From NCBI GenBank assembly GCA_011053095.1, contig DRHS01000238.1, forward strand, positions 1 through 43,475: a stretch of 43,475 nucleotides of DNA, in the 5' to 3' direction. Shown here piece after piece: positions 24,496 through 34,967 of the stretch. The stretch comes from Bacteroides sp. (GTDB lineage: Bacteria; Bacteroidota; Bacteroidia; Bacteroidales; SM23-62). The notes under the pieces are model-generated. The model ran no database searches and had not been told where the DNA came from. It was given only the letters and a program-made list of their open reading frames with translations. A program made the position numbers and the translations under genes. Position 1 is the stretch's first letter. Each line of letters opens with the position of its first letter.

Positions 24496-25676
24496 GTCTG
24501 CATTAATTCTATTACTTCATTTGCGATTCGTTCTGCTGAATCTGATATTGCCAGTCCAGAGATATTTATTGAAAGCTTCTGCATCCGTTCTCTATCCTTC
24601 AGAAGATCGAGAGCCTCGGGTATCATTCTTTCCCCGGCTTCCGCATCCGGTATATAAATGGCCGCTGATTTCCCTGAGAGGGATTCAGCATTTTTCGTCT
24701 GGTGATCTTCAGCAACATTTGGTGAGGGCACCAGTATAGCCGGTTTCCCGACCAGGCAGAGCTCTGAGATTGTAAGTGCCCCGGCCCTTGCAATAATGGC
24801 ATCAGCTGCCATGTAGGCCTGGTCCATTCTGCTTATGAAATCTTTGAGCAGTATCCTGTCTCCTGGCAGGTCTTTTGTTGCAGCCATCAAATCCTCATAA
24901 TAGTATTTTCCGCATTGCCAGATAACGACTACTCCGGATTCAAGCAGGAGATCGATTCCCTTCTCCACAGCCTGATTAATGGTCCGGGCCCCCAGGCTGC
25001 CGCCCAGGACCAGAATGACATCAGCGTCGCTCTCAATTCCAAGATAAGCCCTGGCTGCCGACCTTTCGCCTGAAGCTGCTGCCGGTTCACTGTGAGAAAC
25101 TTCCAGTCCGGAAGGATTTCCCTCAGCACCTTCGGCTCTTCCAAGCTTCCGTATCTCATTTCGTACGGGGTTTCCAGTAATTACCAGCTTGTCAGCCGGA
25201 AAATATCTTTCCATGCCCTCATAGGCGACACATATCTTTAAAGCTCTTTTTGCAAGCAGGCGGTTTGTTACACCGGCATAGGAATTCTGTTCCTGGATCA
25301 GTGTTGGTATGCCCATTCCTGCTGCCTTACGAAGAACCGGTCCACTTGCATAACCACCAACGCCCACAACTACATCCGGAGAGAACTCCCTTAATATCTT
25401 TCCAGCAGCCCTGAGGCTGGTAAACAGTTTCAGGATGACCTTAATATTTGCCAGTGAAAGCTTTCGTTTGAAGCCTTCGATCTGAAGTCCGATGATATTG
25501 TACCCGGCTTCGGGTACCTTGTCCATTTCCATTCTGCCTTTTGCCCCTACAAAAAGTATCTCCGGATTGTCGAGTTGCTGGCTCAGAGCATCGGCTATGG
25601 CAATTGCCGGGAATACATGTCCCCCGGTACCACCTCCGCTGATTATGATCTTTTTATTTGCCAGCCTGTTTTCCAT
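24492..25676 (-). CDS. murG: UDP-GlcNAc:undecaprenyl-PP-MurNAc-pentapeptide transferase
   Basis: Makes lipid II at the inner face of the membrane; 394 residues, GT28 family. GGGTGGHVFPAIAIA (about 14-28) and VGGYASGPVLRKA in the N domain, and LGGSLGARTIN, RAGALTISELCLVGKPAILVP and DHQTKNAESL in the C domain are conserved. Between the domains there is an extra Ala/Gly/Glu-rich stretch of about 25 residues (GRAEGAEGNPSGLEVSHSEP onward), which probably forms a surface loop. The start codon shares one base with the ftsW stop. Confidence 0.95.
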   Translation of the reverse strand: MENRLANKKIIISGGGTGGHVFPAIAIADALSQQLDNPEILFVGAKGRMEMDKVPEAGYNIIGLQIEGFKRKLSLANIKVILKLFTSLRAAGKILREFSPDVVVGVGGYASGPVLRKAAGMGIPTLIQEQNSYAGVTNRLLAKRALKICVAYEGMERYFPADKLVITGNPVRNEIRKLGRAEGAEGNPSGLEVSHSEPAAASGERSAARAYLGIESDADVILVLGGSLGARTINQAVEKGIDLLLESGVVVIWQCGKYYYEDLMAATKDLPGDRILLKDFISRMDQAYMAADAIIARAGALTISELCLVGKPAILVPSPNVAEDHQTKNAESLSGKSAAIYIPDAEAGERMIPEALDLLKDRERMQKLSINISGLAISDSAERIANEVIELMQT

Positions 25677-26860
25677 TACTCAATATCTCCTTCCGTAATT
25701 ATATCCTCAGCAGCAACTCCCGCTTCCATTTGCAGCTTTTGTTGTTGTATCCCCCTGCTTACGCTAAGGATCATCCCCAGCGACAGGCTTGTTAGGATAA
25801 GGGAGGTCCCACCCATACTCACCAGCGGAAGTGGCTGACCCGTCACAGGGAAGAGGTTCACCGAAACGGCCATATGCACCATCGCCTGGAGTACGAGTCC
25901 TATGGTAAGTCCAACCGCCAGGAAGGCAGGAAAGGTCCGCGTACTTTTGCGGACCAGCACCCCGGCCCGGTACAGCAGGATCAGGTACATGAGCAGGATG
26001 GGGATTCCGCCCAGCAGAAGGCCGTACTCCTCGATAATTACGGCATAAATGAAATCAGAATAAGAGTGAGGGAGAACATTGCGCTGTGTACTGTTCCCCG
26101 GGAATTTGCCCAGGAATCCGCCTCGGGCTACGGCAATTTTAGCCTGTTCCACCTGGTAATTCTCAGAATCTTTATCCAGGTAGGACTCAATCCGGTTTTT
26201 CCAGGTACCCACCCTTCCCTGGTTATCCATAAGCATTGAGATACCGATATAGGATCCTATTATAATCGCCCCACCCAGGAGGAGTAAGAGAAGGTGCTGA
26301 GTATTAATTCGACCGATGTACATTAGAATGACGCTGGTGCCAAGCAGTATCATGGCAGTTGAGAGGTCTTCAGGAAGGATGAGCAGGCAGATGATTCCGA
26401 CAGGAATGATCAGTGGAAGAAAAGATTTGTAGAAATCCTTGATCTCATCCTGGCGCTGGGATAAAAGCCTGGCAAGGTACATGATCAGAGCCAGTTTGGC
26501 GAAATCAGAGGGCTGAAAGGTTAGTCCGATGATGGGTACTTCGAGCCATCGGTTGGCTTCATTGATACTTTTACCGAAAAACAGTGTAATGATGAGAAGT
26601 GGTATGGCCATGACAACCATAAGCTGAGACAGACGGGAAAAATATTTATAGGGAACCAGGTGGGTAATATAAACCAGCAGGAAGCCGGCCATCAGGAACA
26701 TGGCATGGCGGAAAATGAAATATGTGGGACTGCTGCCCGGATTTCTGTAAACCAATATTCCGGCTGTACTGTATACTGCGAGCAGTGAATACAAAGACAG
26801 CACGATGATCACCGCCCAGATGATCCGGTCCCCTCCAAAATATTTTCGAATGCTCAACAC
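25676..26860 (-). CDS. ftsW: SEDS peptidoglycan glycosyltransferase FtsW
   Basis: Polytopic (about ten TM) lipid II polymerase that works with the FtsI encoded upstream; 394 residues. SEDS landmarks are RWLEVPIIGLTFQPSDFAKLALI, the loop ending in NVLPHSYSDFIYAVIIEEYG and PLVSMGGTSLI near the C terminus. An acidic-charged C-terminal tail (about 375-394) faces the cytoplasm. It follows murD by 43 nt, the largest gap within the cluster. Confidence 0.93.
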   Translation of the reverse strand: MLSIRKYFGGDRIIWAVIIVLSLYSLLAVYSTAGILVYRNPGSSPTYFIFRHAMFLMAGFLLVYITHLVPYKYFSRLSQLMVVMAIPLLIITLFFGKSINEANRWLEVPIIGLTFQPSDFAKLALIMYLARLLSQRQDEIKDFYKSFLPLIIPVGIICLLILPEDLSTAMILLGTSVILMYIGRINTQHLLLLLLGGAIIIGSYIGISMLMDNQGRVGTWKNRIESYLDKDSENYQVEQAKIAVARGGFLGKFPGNSTQRNVLPHSYSDFIYAVIIEEYGLLLGGIPILLMYLILLYRAGVLVRKSTRTFPAFLAVGLTIGLVLQAMVHMAVSVNLFPVTGQPLPLVSMGGTSLILTSLSLGMILSVSRGIQQQKLQMEAGVAAEDIITEGDIE

Positions 26861-26903
26861 TTTCCTTATTTATATATATGGTGTGCTCAAATTACCTGCC
26901 TGA

Positions 26904-28250
26904 TCAGAGTTTCCTGACCGCATCCTTAAACTGCCATCCACGATCCTCATAGTTTTCGAAAAAGTCAAAGCTTGCACAGGCCGGGGAAAGAAGTACGCTA
27001 TCCCCTTTGCTGGCCATATAATAAGCCTTGTTTACAGCATCCTCCATGCTGTCTGCCTCTAAAATGTTCTTCACCCGCTTCCCAAAAGCCTTTTGCAGCT
27101 TGGAATTATCTTTACCCAGGCAAACCAGGGTGTGCACCTTGTCCTCAACCAGGTCGTGAAGTTCTTTATAGTCATTCCCCTTGTCAACTCCTCCTGCGAT
27201 CCAAACTATCGGTGTGGTCATACTTTCAAGTGCATACCATGAAGAATTGACATTGGTTGCCTTACTGTCATTAATGAACTGGATCCCGTGTACCTTTAAT
27301 GATTTCTCAAGGCGGTGTTCAACCCCCTGGAAGTCCATAAGACTTTCACGGATAAGTTCTTTTCTAATATTTAATACTTTCCCTGTAATGCCCGCCGCCA
27401 TACTGTTATATCTGTTATGCTTGCCACTCAGGGCTAGGTCATCAGCTGGCATTATGAAGGAAGAGTCGCTGTAATCCACCCTTAGGTTATCATCCTCATC
27501 GATATAAGCAACCTCCCTGTTTTTCTTTCTGAGAGCAAAAGGAAGCTCCTTGGCCTTAAGGACAATCCTTTCAATCTCCCGGACGGTGATCTCATCATCG
27601 GAACAGAATACAAAGAATTCATCTTCAGAAAGGTTCTGTGTGATTCTGAATTTCGAATCCACATAATCCTGCATATTGCCATCATACCAGTCAAGGTGAT
27701 CGGGTGTGATATTCAGCAGGATGGCAATATCGGCCTTAAATTCATACATTCCGTCGAGCTGAAAACTGCTTAACTCCAGGACATAGTAATCATATGTTTC
27801 TTCGGCTACCTGTAGTGCAAAGCTTTTCCCCACATTGCCAGCGATCCCGGCATTCATTCCTGCCTTCTTCAGCATATGATGGATAAGGGAGGTGGTAGTA
27901 GTCTTCCCGTTGCTCCCCGTGATACAGATCTTTTTGGCAACGGTATGCCTTCCGGCAAACTCGATCTCCGAAATAATGCGGATCTCATTTTTGCGTATTG
28001 TCTGTATGATTGGGGAACGTTCCGGTATCCCGGGACTTTTAATGATCTCTTCTGCATCGAGGATCAATTTTTCCGTATGCTTTTTCTCCTCCCAGGGAAT
28101 ATCATAGTTGTACAACATTTCCTTGTACTTGTCCTTTATGGGACCATTGTCGGAGAGAAATACCTCATAACCCTGCTTTTTAGCAAGGATTGCTGAACCT
28201 GTTCCACTTTCACCTCCACCGAGTATTACGATTCTGTTTGTCATAAGCAT
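26904..28250 (-). CDS. murD: UDP-N-acetylmuramoylalanine--D-glutamate ligase
   Basis: Adds D-Glu to UDP-MurNAc-L-Ala; 448 residues. The N-terminal Rossmann motif IVILGGGESGTGSAILAK, ATP loop GSNGKTTTTSLIHHML, central NITPDHLDWYDG, HRLE and NDSKATN, and C-terminal LLSPACASFDFFENYEDRG are all present. Two possible starts (ATG at 28250 and ATG at 28244) differ by two residues; neither has a clear ribosome-binding site. Confidence 0.96.
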   Translation of the reverse strand: MLMTNRIVILGGGESGTGSAILAKKQGYEVFLSDNGPIKDKYKEMLYNYDIPWEEKKHTEKLILDAEEIIKSPGIPERSPIIQTIRKNEIRIISEIEFAGRHTVAKKICITGSNGKTTTTSLIHHMLKKAGMNAGIAGNVGKSFALQVAEETYDYYVLELSSFQLDGMYEFKADIAILLNITPDHLDWYDGNMQDYVDSKFRITQNLSEDEFFVFCSDDEITVREIERIVLKAKELPFALRKKNREVAYIDEDDNLRVDYSDSSFIMPADDLALSGKHNRYNSMAAGITGKVLNIRKELIRESLMDFQGVEHRLEKSLKVHGIQFINDSKATNVNSSWYALESMTTPIVWIAGGVDKGNDYKELHDLVEDKVHTLVCLGKDNSKLQKAFGKRVKNILEADSMEDAVNKAYYMASKGDSVLLSPACASFDFFENYEDRGWQFKDAVRKL

Positions 28251-28271
28251 ATTGAGAATTTGGGTTTATTA

Positions 28272-29522
28272 TTATCTTATTTTTAGTGTCACTATTGTTA
28301 TTACTGCCAGCATGATACCAACGATCCAGAAGCGGGTCACAATTTTTGCTTCCGGGTATCCCTTTTTCTGGTAATGGTGGTGAAGAGGAGCCATAAGGAA
28401 TATCCTTCTTCCTTCACCGAACCGCTTCCTGGTATATTTAAAATATCCTACCTGCATGAGCACCGAAAGGCTTTCCATCAGGAATACTCCGCAGAGAATT
28501 GGTATAAGGAGTTCCTTCCGGATCATGATCGCGAACACTGCAATAATCCCCCCTATGGCCAAACTGCCCGTATCTCCCATAAAAACCTGGGCCGGATAAG
28601 AATTGTACCAGAGGAAGCCGATCATAGCGCCTATAAATGCACTCATGAAGATTACCAGCTCTCCCGAAAATGGGATATACATGATGTTGAGGTAATCAGC
28701 ATAAAAAATATTGCCGCCAACATAGGCCAGCACACCCAGGGTAACCCCTATAATTGCGGAGGTACCTGTTGCAAGTCCATCGAGCCCATCCGTCACATTT
28801 GCCCCGTTCGAGACAGCAGTTATGATAATGATCACCGCTATGATCAGTACCACCCACGCGAATTTCGGGGCTTTGTCTCCTAAAAAGCCGATCAGGTCGG
28901 CATAGTCGAATTCATTGTTTTTCACAAAGGGAATGGTCGTAGTCGTAGATTTTACATCCCTTGTCACATACCTGCTTGTAGCTCCTTCGTTGCCCTCTTC
29001 CTGAATGACCTCCATTCTTGGCGCTCCTGTTTCAAGCAGAATCTTTTCCCTGACAATCACATCCTGGTCGAGATACAGGGTGAGTCCCACGACAATCCCC
29101 AGCACCACCTGGCCCAGGATCTTGAACTTCCCGGTCAGTCCTTTCTTATTTTTCCTGAAAACCTTTATATAGTCATCCGTAAAACCGACCAGTCCAAGCC
29201 AAACTGTTGTAAGGATCATTAACAGAACATAGGTGTTTTCCAAATCCCCGAAAAGGAGTACGGGTATCAGAATGGATGCCAGTATGATGATGCCACCCAT
29301 TGTGGGTGTGCCCTCCTTCTGAACCTGTCCCTCAAGTCCAAGGTCCCGTATTCGCTCACCTATCTGTTTTCTTCTCAGGTAGTTAATAATACTTTTACCG
29401 AATAACATCGAGATAATCAACGAGGTAATTACAGCTGAGGCGGAGCGGAATGAAATGTACTGAAATACCCCTGCTCCGGGGAAACCGATACGATCAAGAT
29501 ATTCAAACAGGTATATCAGCAT
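28272..29522 (-). CDS. mraY: phospho-MurNAc-pentapeptide transferase MraY
   Basis: Integral membrane enzyme (about ten TM) that makes lipid I; 416 residues. Family motifs are [42 protein letters not shown] and the LHHHYQKKG histidine cluster. A periplasmic-side insertion of about 55 residues ([16 protein letters not shown] to [11 protein letters not shown]) makes it longer than the approximately 360-residue E. coli form; to my knowledge this insertion is normal in Bacteroidetes. Confidence 0.96.
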   Translation of the reverse strand: MLIYLFEYLDRIGFPGAGVFQYISFRSASAVITSLIISMLFGKSIINYLRRKQIGERIRDLGLEGQVQKEGTPTMGGIIILASILIPVLLFGDLENTYVLLMILTTVWLGLVGFTDDYIKVFRKNKKGLTGKFKILGQVVLGIVVGLTLYLDQDVIVREKILLETGAPRMEVIQEEGNEGATSRYVTRDVKSTTTTIPFVKNNEFDYADLIGFLGDKAPKFAWVVLIIAVIIIITAVSNGANVTDGLDGLATGTSAIIGVTLGVLAYVGGNIFYADYLNIMYIPFSGELVIFMSAFIGAMIGFLWYNSYPAQVFMGDTGSLAIGGIIAVFAIMIRKELLIPILCGVFLMESLSVLMQVGYFKYTRKRFGEGRRIFLMAPLHHHYQKKGYPEAKIVTRFWIVGIMLAVITIVTLKIR

Positions 29523-29527
29523 GAACT

Positions 29528-30985
29528 TTAACTTGGTTTTAATAATTCCTGCAGCACTTCCATATCATTGAAATGGTATCTCTTGCCTTCAATTTCCTGG
29601 TAGCTTTCATGTCCTTTCCCTGCAACCAGTATAATATCACCTTTGGATGCCAGCATAACTGCTGTTTTAATGGCTTCCCGGCGATCGGGTATTGACAGCA
29701 CACCTTTCTGCTTTTTCTCAGGGATTCCCATCATCATTTGCCGTATGATCTCTTCGGGTTTTTCATCCCTCGGGTTGTCCGATGTAAGAATGAGCTTTTG
29801 GCTGAACTCCGCTGCCACAAGTCCCATTTTAGGTCTTTTTGAGGTATCACGGTCTCCCCCCGCACCTACTACTGTTATCAGCTGGGATTTCCCATTTCGC
29901 AACTGCATGATTGTGCTCATAACATTTTTCAGGGCATCCGGAGTATGGGCATAATCAACAATCGCTGTAATGCCATCACCGGATTGTACTGTTTCAAATC
30001 GTCCTCTCACAGCAGTCTGTCTGCTTAGTATGGTTAGCAGTTCATCCTTTTCAATTCCATTTAAAAGAGCAGCTCCATACACTGCGAGCAGGTTGCTTGC
30101 ATTGAACTGTCCCACCAGCCTTACCCATATCTCCGTATCGTTGATCATCAATTGCATCCCGTCCATATGGCTTTCGAGGATCTTTCCTTTTACATCAGCC
30201 GGTCCGACCATTCCAAAGCTGCTGACATTCGCCCTGCAGTTCTGTACCATTATTTTCCCATTCCTGTCATCTCGGTTCACGAGTGCAAATGTGTCTGGTA
30301 GCAGATTATCGAAAAAGGCTTTCTTGGTTTTAATATATTCTTTGAAAGTTTTGTGATAGTCAAGATGTTCGTGTGTGATATTGGAAAAAATACCTCCGGC
30401 AAATTGTATCCCGGCTATGCGTTTCTGATGGATGGCATGCGAACTGACTTCCATAAAACAGTATTGGCAGCCGGCTTCAACCATTTCGTCGAACAGCTGG
30501 TTTATCTGCAGCGGATCAGGTGTGGTATGGGAAGCAAGGGTTTCTGTGTTTCCGATGAGGTATTTTACAGTAGACAGCAATCCCGAGGAATGTCCTGCTT
30601 CTGTAAAAACGCGGTGCAGCAGGGTGGCAATTGTGGTTTTGCCGTTTGTCCCGGTTACCCCTATTACCTTAATTTTCTTTGAAGGATTATTATAAAAGGA
30701 TGCTGCTGCAAGTCCCAGTGTTTCAGCTGAGTCCTTCACCTGGACATAGGTAACATGATCGGCTTTTTCAGCCGGCATTCTTTCACATACAATAATATGT
30801 GCACCTGATTCCCTTGCCTTATCGATAAATTGGTGGCCGTCTGTCAGTGTTCCGGGGATTGCAAAAAAGGCTGACCCTTTCCCGGCTTTCCTTGAATCAA
30901 AGCAAAGGGATGTTATGGTTGGGTTCTCCGGACCGGTCTGGAGAACAACCCCTACATCATTTAATATGTCATTCAATTGTTTCAC
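29528..30985 (-). CDS. murE: UDP-MurNAc-tripeptide synthetase (meso-DAP type)
   Basis: Adds the third amino acid of the stem peptide; 485 residues. The ATP loop is [17 protein letters not shown] (about 108-124), with [10 protein letters not shown] and [11 protein letters not shown] further on. The substrate-selecting motif is DNPR ([14 protein letters not shown]), which marks meso-diaminopimelate-adding enzymes, so the wall is predicted to be DAP-type. It follows ftsI by 3 nt and precedes mraY by 5 nt. No murF lies next to it, unlike E. coli. Confidence 0.95.
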   Translation of the reverse strand: MKQLNDILNDVGVVLQTGPENPTITSLCFDSRKAGKGSAFFAIPGTLTDGHQFIDKARESGAHIIVCERMPAEKADHVTYVQVKDSAETLGLAAASFYNNPSKKIKVIGVTGTNGKTTIATLLHRVFTEAGHSSGLLSTVKYLIGNTETLASHTTPDPLQINQLFDEMVEAGCQYCFMEVSSHAIHQKRIAGIQFAGGIFSNITHEHLDYHKTFKEYIKTKKAFFDNLLPDTFALVNRDDRNGKIMVQNCRANVSSFGMVGPADVKGKILESHMDGMQLMINDTEIWVRLVGQFNASNLLAVYGAALLNGIEKDELLTILSRQTAVRGRFETVQSGDGITAIVDYAHTPDALKNVMSTIMQLRNGKSQLITVVGAGGDRDTSKRPKMGLVAAEFSQKLILTSDNPRDEKPEEIIRQMMMGIPEKKQKGVLSIPDRREAIKTAVMLASKGDIILVAGKGHESYQEIEGKRYHFNDMEVLQELLKPS

Positions 30986-30988
30986 AGT

Positions 30989-33172
30989 TCAGCTGAAACT
31001 CATTGTCAGAATTATTTTTTGTCCTTTCTCAAACCTGCTTCCTGGGGGAATGGATTGTTCCAGCACCTTTCCCCTTCCCTGGACTGTTACTCTCAATCCT
31101 GCATTTTCGAGCAGGTAGACAGCGTCTGATACACCCATCTCCTTAACATTTGGTACCAGGTTTTCGTGCACAGTCAACGGTTCAAGTTGAATATGACCTT
31201 CCTCTTTTTTAGTTATTACCCAATCCTGTTCAGCTTCTCCTTTGAATGGAATCTGCAGAGCGCCCAGTACAGAATTGAGCTCTTGCATATGACCGTTCTT
31301 GGAGTAGGGAATCAGATCCGGTTTTTCCGCCGGCGGATCATGCTGTTTCTCAGAAGGTGTAGTGGTAGTCAGGGAGGATGCCCTGGCCATTTTTACATTA
31401 AGGCTCTCCTGAAGGTCTATGCTTGTCGCATATACTTTTTTGGCGATCTCCCGAAAAACCGGTCCCGCTACCAGGTTGCCATAGTATACATCACTGGAGG
31501 GAGAATTAACCACTACAATGCAGGAATATTTCGGATTCTCTGCAGGAAAATATCCGGCAAAAGAAGCCTGATAGCTAACCTTTGAATCTATTTTGTATCC
31601 ATATTTTTCATTTGCAATCTGTGCAGTCCCGGTTTTCCCCGCAATCTTGAAATTCTCGTTGCTGAGGTTTTTTGCTGTCCCTCTTTCAACCACCCCTTCC
31701 AGCATTGCCTGTATTTTTTCAAGAGTCTGTTTTGAGCAGATCGACGGATCTATGATTTCTGTGTCAAACTGCCTAACAGTCCTTCCATAATAGTGTATCT
31801 TCTCAACGATCCTGGGTTTGACCATGCACCCGTCATTGGCTACGGCATTAAACAGGTTCAGCACCTGCAGTGGGGTCATTCTTACCTCGTATCCGTGAGA
31901 CATCATAGGGAGGCTGATGCCGGACCAGAGTTCATCTCCCGGGTATTTTATCATAGGCTGGCCCTCTCCCCTTATTTCAATCCCCAGAGGTTCATTAAGA
32001 TGCATCCTGTAGAGCCGCTCAATGAAAGCTTCTTCTTTTCCTTTGTAATTTTCATAGATAATTTTTGAGAGGGCAACGTTTGAAGATACCTCAAATGCTT
32101 CCTGCACTGAAATTCGTCCATGTCCACCCTTGCGGGTGTCCTTAATTACCTGGTCGTAATATCTAACGGATCCCTTGCCCGTATCGATGGTATCACCCGG
32201 CTCTACAAAACCATCCTCGAGTGCAGCTATAAGCGCAGCCAGTTTGAAAGTCGATCCGGGCTCAGTACTTTCTGCGATGGCATAATTATATGACTCATTA
32301 TAACCCCCGTTTTCATCAATTGTCAGATTTGCAATTGCACGGATGCAACCTGTCTCCACTTCCATAAGGACGGCACATCCGTGATGGGCCTTATGCCTGG
32401 ACAATTGTTTTAACAGTGCGTTCTCAGCAACATCCTGAATGTCAACATCAATTGTTGTTATAACATCGTATCCGTTCTTCGGGTCAACTTCATTGGCATC
32501 CCGTAAGGGAATCCAGAGGTTTCCTGCAGTTTTCTGCATCAGACGCACTCCCCGGACGCCGGAAAGGTAATGATCATATGCTCCTTCAATCCCTACTACA
32601 TTTCCGCTCTCACCTTTACTAAGGTAGCCTATGGTCCTCGCTGCCAGCATCTGGTGTGGATGTACCCGGCGATTGCTCTGTATGGCAATCAATCCACCTT
32701 TATACTGTCCCATCCTGAAGATCGGGAACTCTTTCAGTTCCTGCAACTGCTGGTAGCTGACCTGGCGGCGGATCAGGTAATATCTTTTTGCATCCCGCCT
32801 GGCACGGGTCAGTTCCCTTTTCCAGGTAGCATGGGATTTATCACGAAAAAGTTTTGACAGACAAATACTTAGGGAATCAATGCCGGACCTGAACCGGGAA
32901 TCATCCATGGCGCTGCTGTTCAGGTCCATGCGAATCTCGTAATAGGGCACCGAGGTGGCAAGGAGCCGTTTCCCACCGGTAGCATAAATATCACCCCGGT
33001 TTGGCTCAATGGTTATGTATTTCAGCATCAATTCCTCTGATTTTTGCCTCAGTTCCTCTCCCTGTACTATTTGCAGCTGCAGAATCCTGCCCACTATCAG
33101 CAGGGCCAGGATGAAGATGCCCAGGTAAAGACCGATCACCCGGTTTACAATGACCTTTTTAATCGTCTTCAT
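30989..33172 (-). CDS. ftsI: division transpeptidase FtsI (PBP3) with C-terminal PASTA domain
   Basis: Class B penicillin-binding protein of septal synthesis; 727 residues from the ATG at 33172, which has an AGGA ribosome-binding site 6 nt upstream. An in-frame TTG at 33193 is less likely. One N-terminal anchor (about 12-32) precedes the PBP dimerisation domain (RGDIYATGGKRLLA). The transpeptidase domain has active-site STFK (Ser307), an SSN motif (EVSSNVALSK) and KTGT (K513). A single PASTA domain ends the protein (about 665-727). PASTA on a division PBP is familiar from Gram-positives and also occurs in Bacteroidetes. Confidence 0.94.
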   Translation of the reverse strand: MKTIKKVIVNRVIGLYLGIFILALLIVGRILQLQIVQGEELRQKSEELMLKYITIEPNRGDIYATGGKRLLATSVPYYEIRMDLNSSAMDDSRFRSGIDSLSICLSKLFRDKSHATWKRELTRARRDAKRYYLIRRQVSYQQLQELKEFPIFRMGQYKGGLIAIQSNRRVHPHQMLAARTIGYLSKGESGNVVGIEGAYDHYLSGVRGVRLMQKTAGNLWIPLRDANEVDPKNGYDVITTIDVDIQDVAENALLKQLSRHKAHHGCAVLMEVETGCIRAIANLTIDENGGYNESYNYAIAESTEPGSTFKLAALIAALEDGFVEPGDTIDTGKGSVRYYDQVIKDTRKGGHGRISVQEAFEVSSNVALSKIIYENYKGKEEAFIERLYRMHLNEPLGIEIRGEGQPMIKYPGDELWSGISLPMMSHGYEVRMTPLQVLNLFNAVANDGCMVKPRIVEKIHYYGRTVRQFDTEIIDPSICSKQTLEKIQAMLEGVVERGTAKNLSNENFKIAGKTGTAQIANEKYGYKIDSKVSYQASFAGYFPAENPKYSCIVVVNSPSSDVYYGNLVAGPVFREIAKKVYATSIDLQESLNVKMARASSLTTTTPSEKQHDPPAEKPDLIPYSKNGHMQELNSVLGALQIPFKGEAEQDWVITKKEEGHIQLEPLTVHENLVPNVKEMGVSDAVYLLENAGLRVTVQGRGKVLEQSIPPGSRFEKGQKIILTMSFS

Positions 33173-33560
33173 TATTTTTCCTGCTTTTCGCAACTGTTAT
33201 TTTTATAGGAGGTTCCACAGCCTCCTTCAATCCCAATCCCTTACTCTCTACCAGCTTGGCAACTTCTGACCGTCTGCTTATAAACTCCAGTTCGGAAGCA
33301 GTTGAGATGGCCTGCGCCCGCATTTCCTTCAGTTCGGTCTGCAATTCCATCGTCTGCCGTATCACTTTCTCGGAATGGTACCTGTTACCGATGTAGAGTA
33401 TGATCAGAAAAGTTACATACAGCACAAATGGTAGTTGCCTCACCACCCTGTCTTTTGTCAATACTGATCCGTCGAAAATATCCCATACGGATCCCTTTCG
33501 GATCTCCTTCTGCTCAATCTTCTGGTCCACAAACTCAACATTGCTCTTCTTCTCTGCCAT
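33159..33560 (-). CDS. FtsL-like bitopic division protein
   Basis: 133 residues with a charged cytoplasmic N terminus, one membrane segment (about 45-61, LPFVLYVTFLIILYIGN) and a coiled-coil-like periplasmic part (SEKVIRQTMELQTELKEMRA). The layout and the position between rsmH and ftsI match FtsL, although the sequence is too divergent to prove it. It overlaps rsmH by 1 nt and ftsI by 14 nt. Confidence 0.75.
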   Translation of the reverse strand: MAEKKSNVEFVDQKIEQKEIRKGSVWDIFDGSVLTKDRVVRQLPFVLYVTFLIILYIGNRYHSEKVIRQTMELQTELKEMRAQAISTASELEFISRRSEVAKLVESKGLGLKEAVEPPIKITVAKSRKNNEDD

Positions 33561-34456
33561 CAGTCTGTTTTTTCTGCAATCCGCAGTTTAGCGCTTCTAG
33601 CCCTCGGATTCTGTTCTAATTCCTCTGCACCCGGCAGGATGACATTTCTGTTTACCGGCTTAAACGGACTCTCCACATTCCCGTAAAAGTCTTTCTTAAG
33701 TACTCCATCCATGTTACCTGACCGGAAATAATTCTTTACGATTCTATCCTCCAGTGAATGGTATGTAATAACCACGAATCTTGATCCCTTCCTCATATAT
33801 CCGCTCACTCCTTCCATCATTTCCTTAAGTGATTCCATTTCCTGATTAACCTCGATACGGAGAGCCTGGAAAACCCGGGCAAGGTATTTCTGCCTGTTTT
33901 TTTCCGGAATGCATTCGACAATTGCTTCCAGGAAACCGGTTGTAGTATCCAGTTTTTGTATTTGCCTCGATGAACAAATGACAGAAGCAAGCCTGCTGGC
34001 GTTTTTTACCTCGCCATACCTCCTGAACAGGTCCCTTAACTCTCCTTCAGAGTAGTTTTTCAGAATATCGGCAGCTTTAACTTCCGAATCCTGATTCATT
34101 CTCATATCCATTTCTGATTCATAACGGAAGGAGAATCCTCTCTCAGCCACATCGAACTGATGTGATGATACCCCAAGGTCTGCCAGGGCTCCGTCTATGG
34201 TTTTTATTCCGTGGAAGCGCAAATAGTTTTTAGCATATCTGAAATTGCCCCTTATAAATAAGAGGCGTTTATCTTTTAAAGCCTGATCCTCTGCTTCGGG
34301 ATCCTGATCAAACGCGATCAGCCTGCCTTTACCAAGCCGCTCTAATATCCCTGCCGAATGGCCACCTCCCCCGTAGGTGAGATCTATATAAGTTCCACCC
34401 TCCTGAATGCTCAAACCATCCAGGCTTTCCTCCAGTAAAACAGGCCTATGATACAT
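33560..34456 (-). CDS. rsmH: 16S rRNA (cytosine-1402-N4)-methyltransferase RsmH (MraW)
   Basis: SAM-dependent methyltransferase acting on C1402 of 16S rRNA; 298 residues. It opens with the family start YHRPVLLEESLDGL, then the SAM loop DLTYGGGGHSAGIL (about 24-37), FDQDPEA, ADLGVSSHQFDVAERGFSFR and the C-terminal VITYHSLEDRIVKNYF. The gene abuts mraZ (TAA then ATG) and overlaps the ftsL-like gene by 1 nt. Confidence 0.96.
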   Translation of the reverse strand: MYHRPVLLEESLDGLSIQEGGTYIDLTYGGGGHSAGILERLGKGRLIAFDQDPEAEDQALKDKRLLFIRGNFRYAKNYLRFHGIKTIDGALADLGVSSHQFDVAERGFSFRYESEMDMRMNQDSEVKAADILKNYSEGELRDLFRRYGEVKNASRLASVICSSRQIQKLDTTTGFLEAIVECIPEKNRQKYLARVFQALRIEVNQEMESLKEMMEGVSGYMRKGSRFVVITYHSLEDRIVKNYFRSGNMDGVLKKDFYGNVESPFKPVNRNVILPGAEELEQNPRARSAKLRIAEKTD

Positions 34457-34927
34457 TTATTCGTTCTCCAGATCATTTAAAGCCCCACCCAGTATCTTTT
34501 CTGCCAGGGATGCAAAATCAGGTTCCTCATCGCTAACCTTTCCATATTGCTTCTCGGCCCATATTTCAATCTTACCATACTGTCCGGCGAGAACTGTTTC
34601 CTTACCTATCTCAGCAAAATCCATTAACCTTTTCGGAATAATGAACCGGCTGTTGGAATCGAGGATTAGTTCGGCCGTTCCCTGATAAAACATACGAAGA
34701 AAACGACTGTGCTCCTTATTGAAAGGATTTGTGTTCTTCCGAATGATCCGGTTCTGTCTTTCCCACTCTTCGATCGGATACATTACAAGACATTTTTCAA
34801 AGACATCGCGCTTTACCACGAACTTATCCAGGGCAGTAGCGGGTAATTGCCTTTTAAATGCCGATGGAAGCATGATTCTTCCCTTCGCATCTACTTTGCA
34901 TGTATATTCCCCTATAAACGTTATCAT
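34457..34927 (-). CDS. mraZ: transcriptional regulator MraZ
   Basis: First gene of the dcw cluster; 156 residues with two AbrB-like DNA-binding modules. The first has FIGEYTCKVDAKGRIMLPSAFKRQL and the second ELILDSNSRFIIPKRLMDFAEIG, both showing the D-x-[KN]-x-R motif. In E. coli and mycoplasmas MraZ binds tandem 10-nt repeats upstream of its own gene. Such repeats are present 41-80 nt before this start codon, so autoregulation of the operon is likely. Confidence 0.95.
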   Translation of the reverse strand: MITFIGEYTCKVDAKGRIMLPSAFKRQLPATALDKFVVKRDVFEKCLVMYPIEEWERQNRIIRKNTNPFNKEHSRFLRMFYQGTAELILDSNSRFIIPKRLMDFAEIGKETVLAGQYGKIEIWAEKQYGKVSDEEPDFASLAEKILGGALNDLENE

Positions 34928-34967
34928 TGCTGCATTTGCGGGTCAATGTGTAAAATTAACACAAATA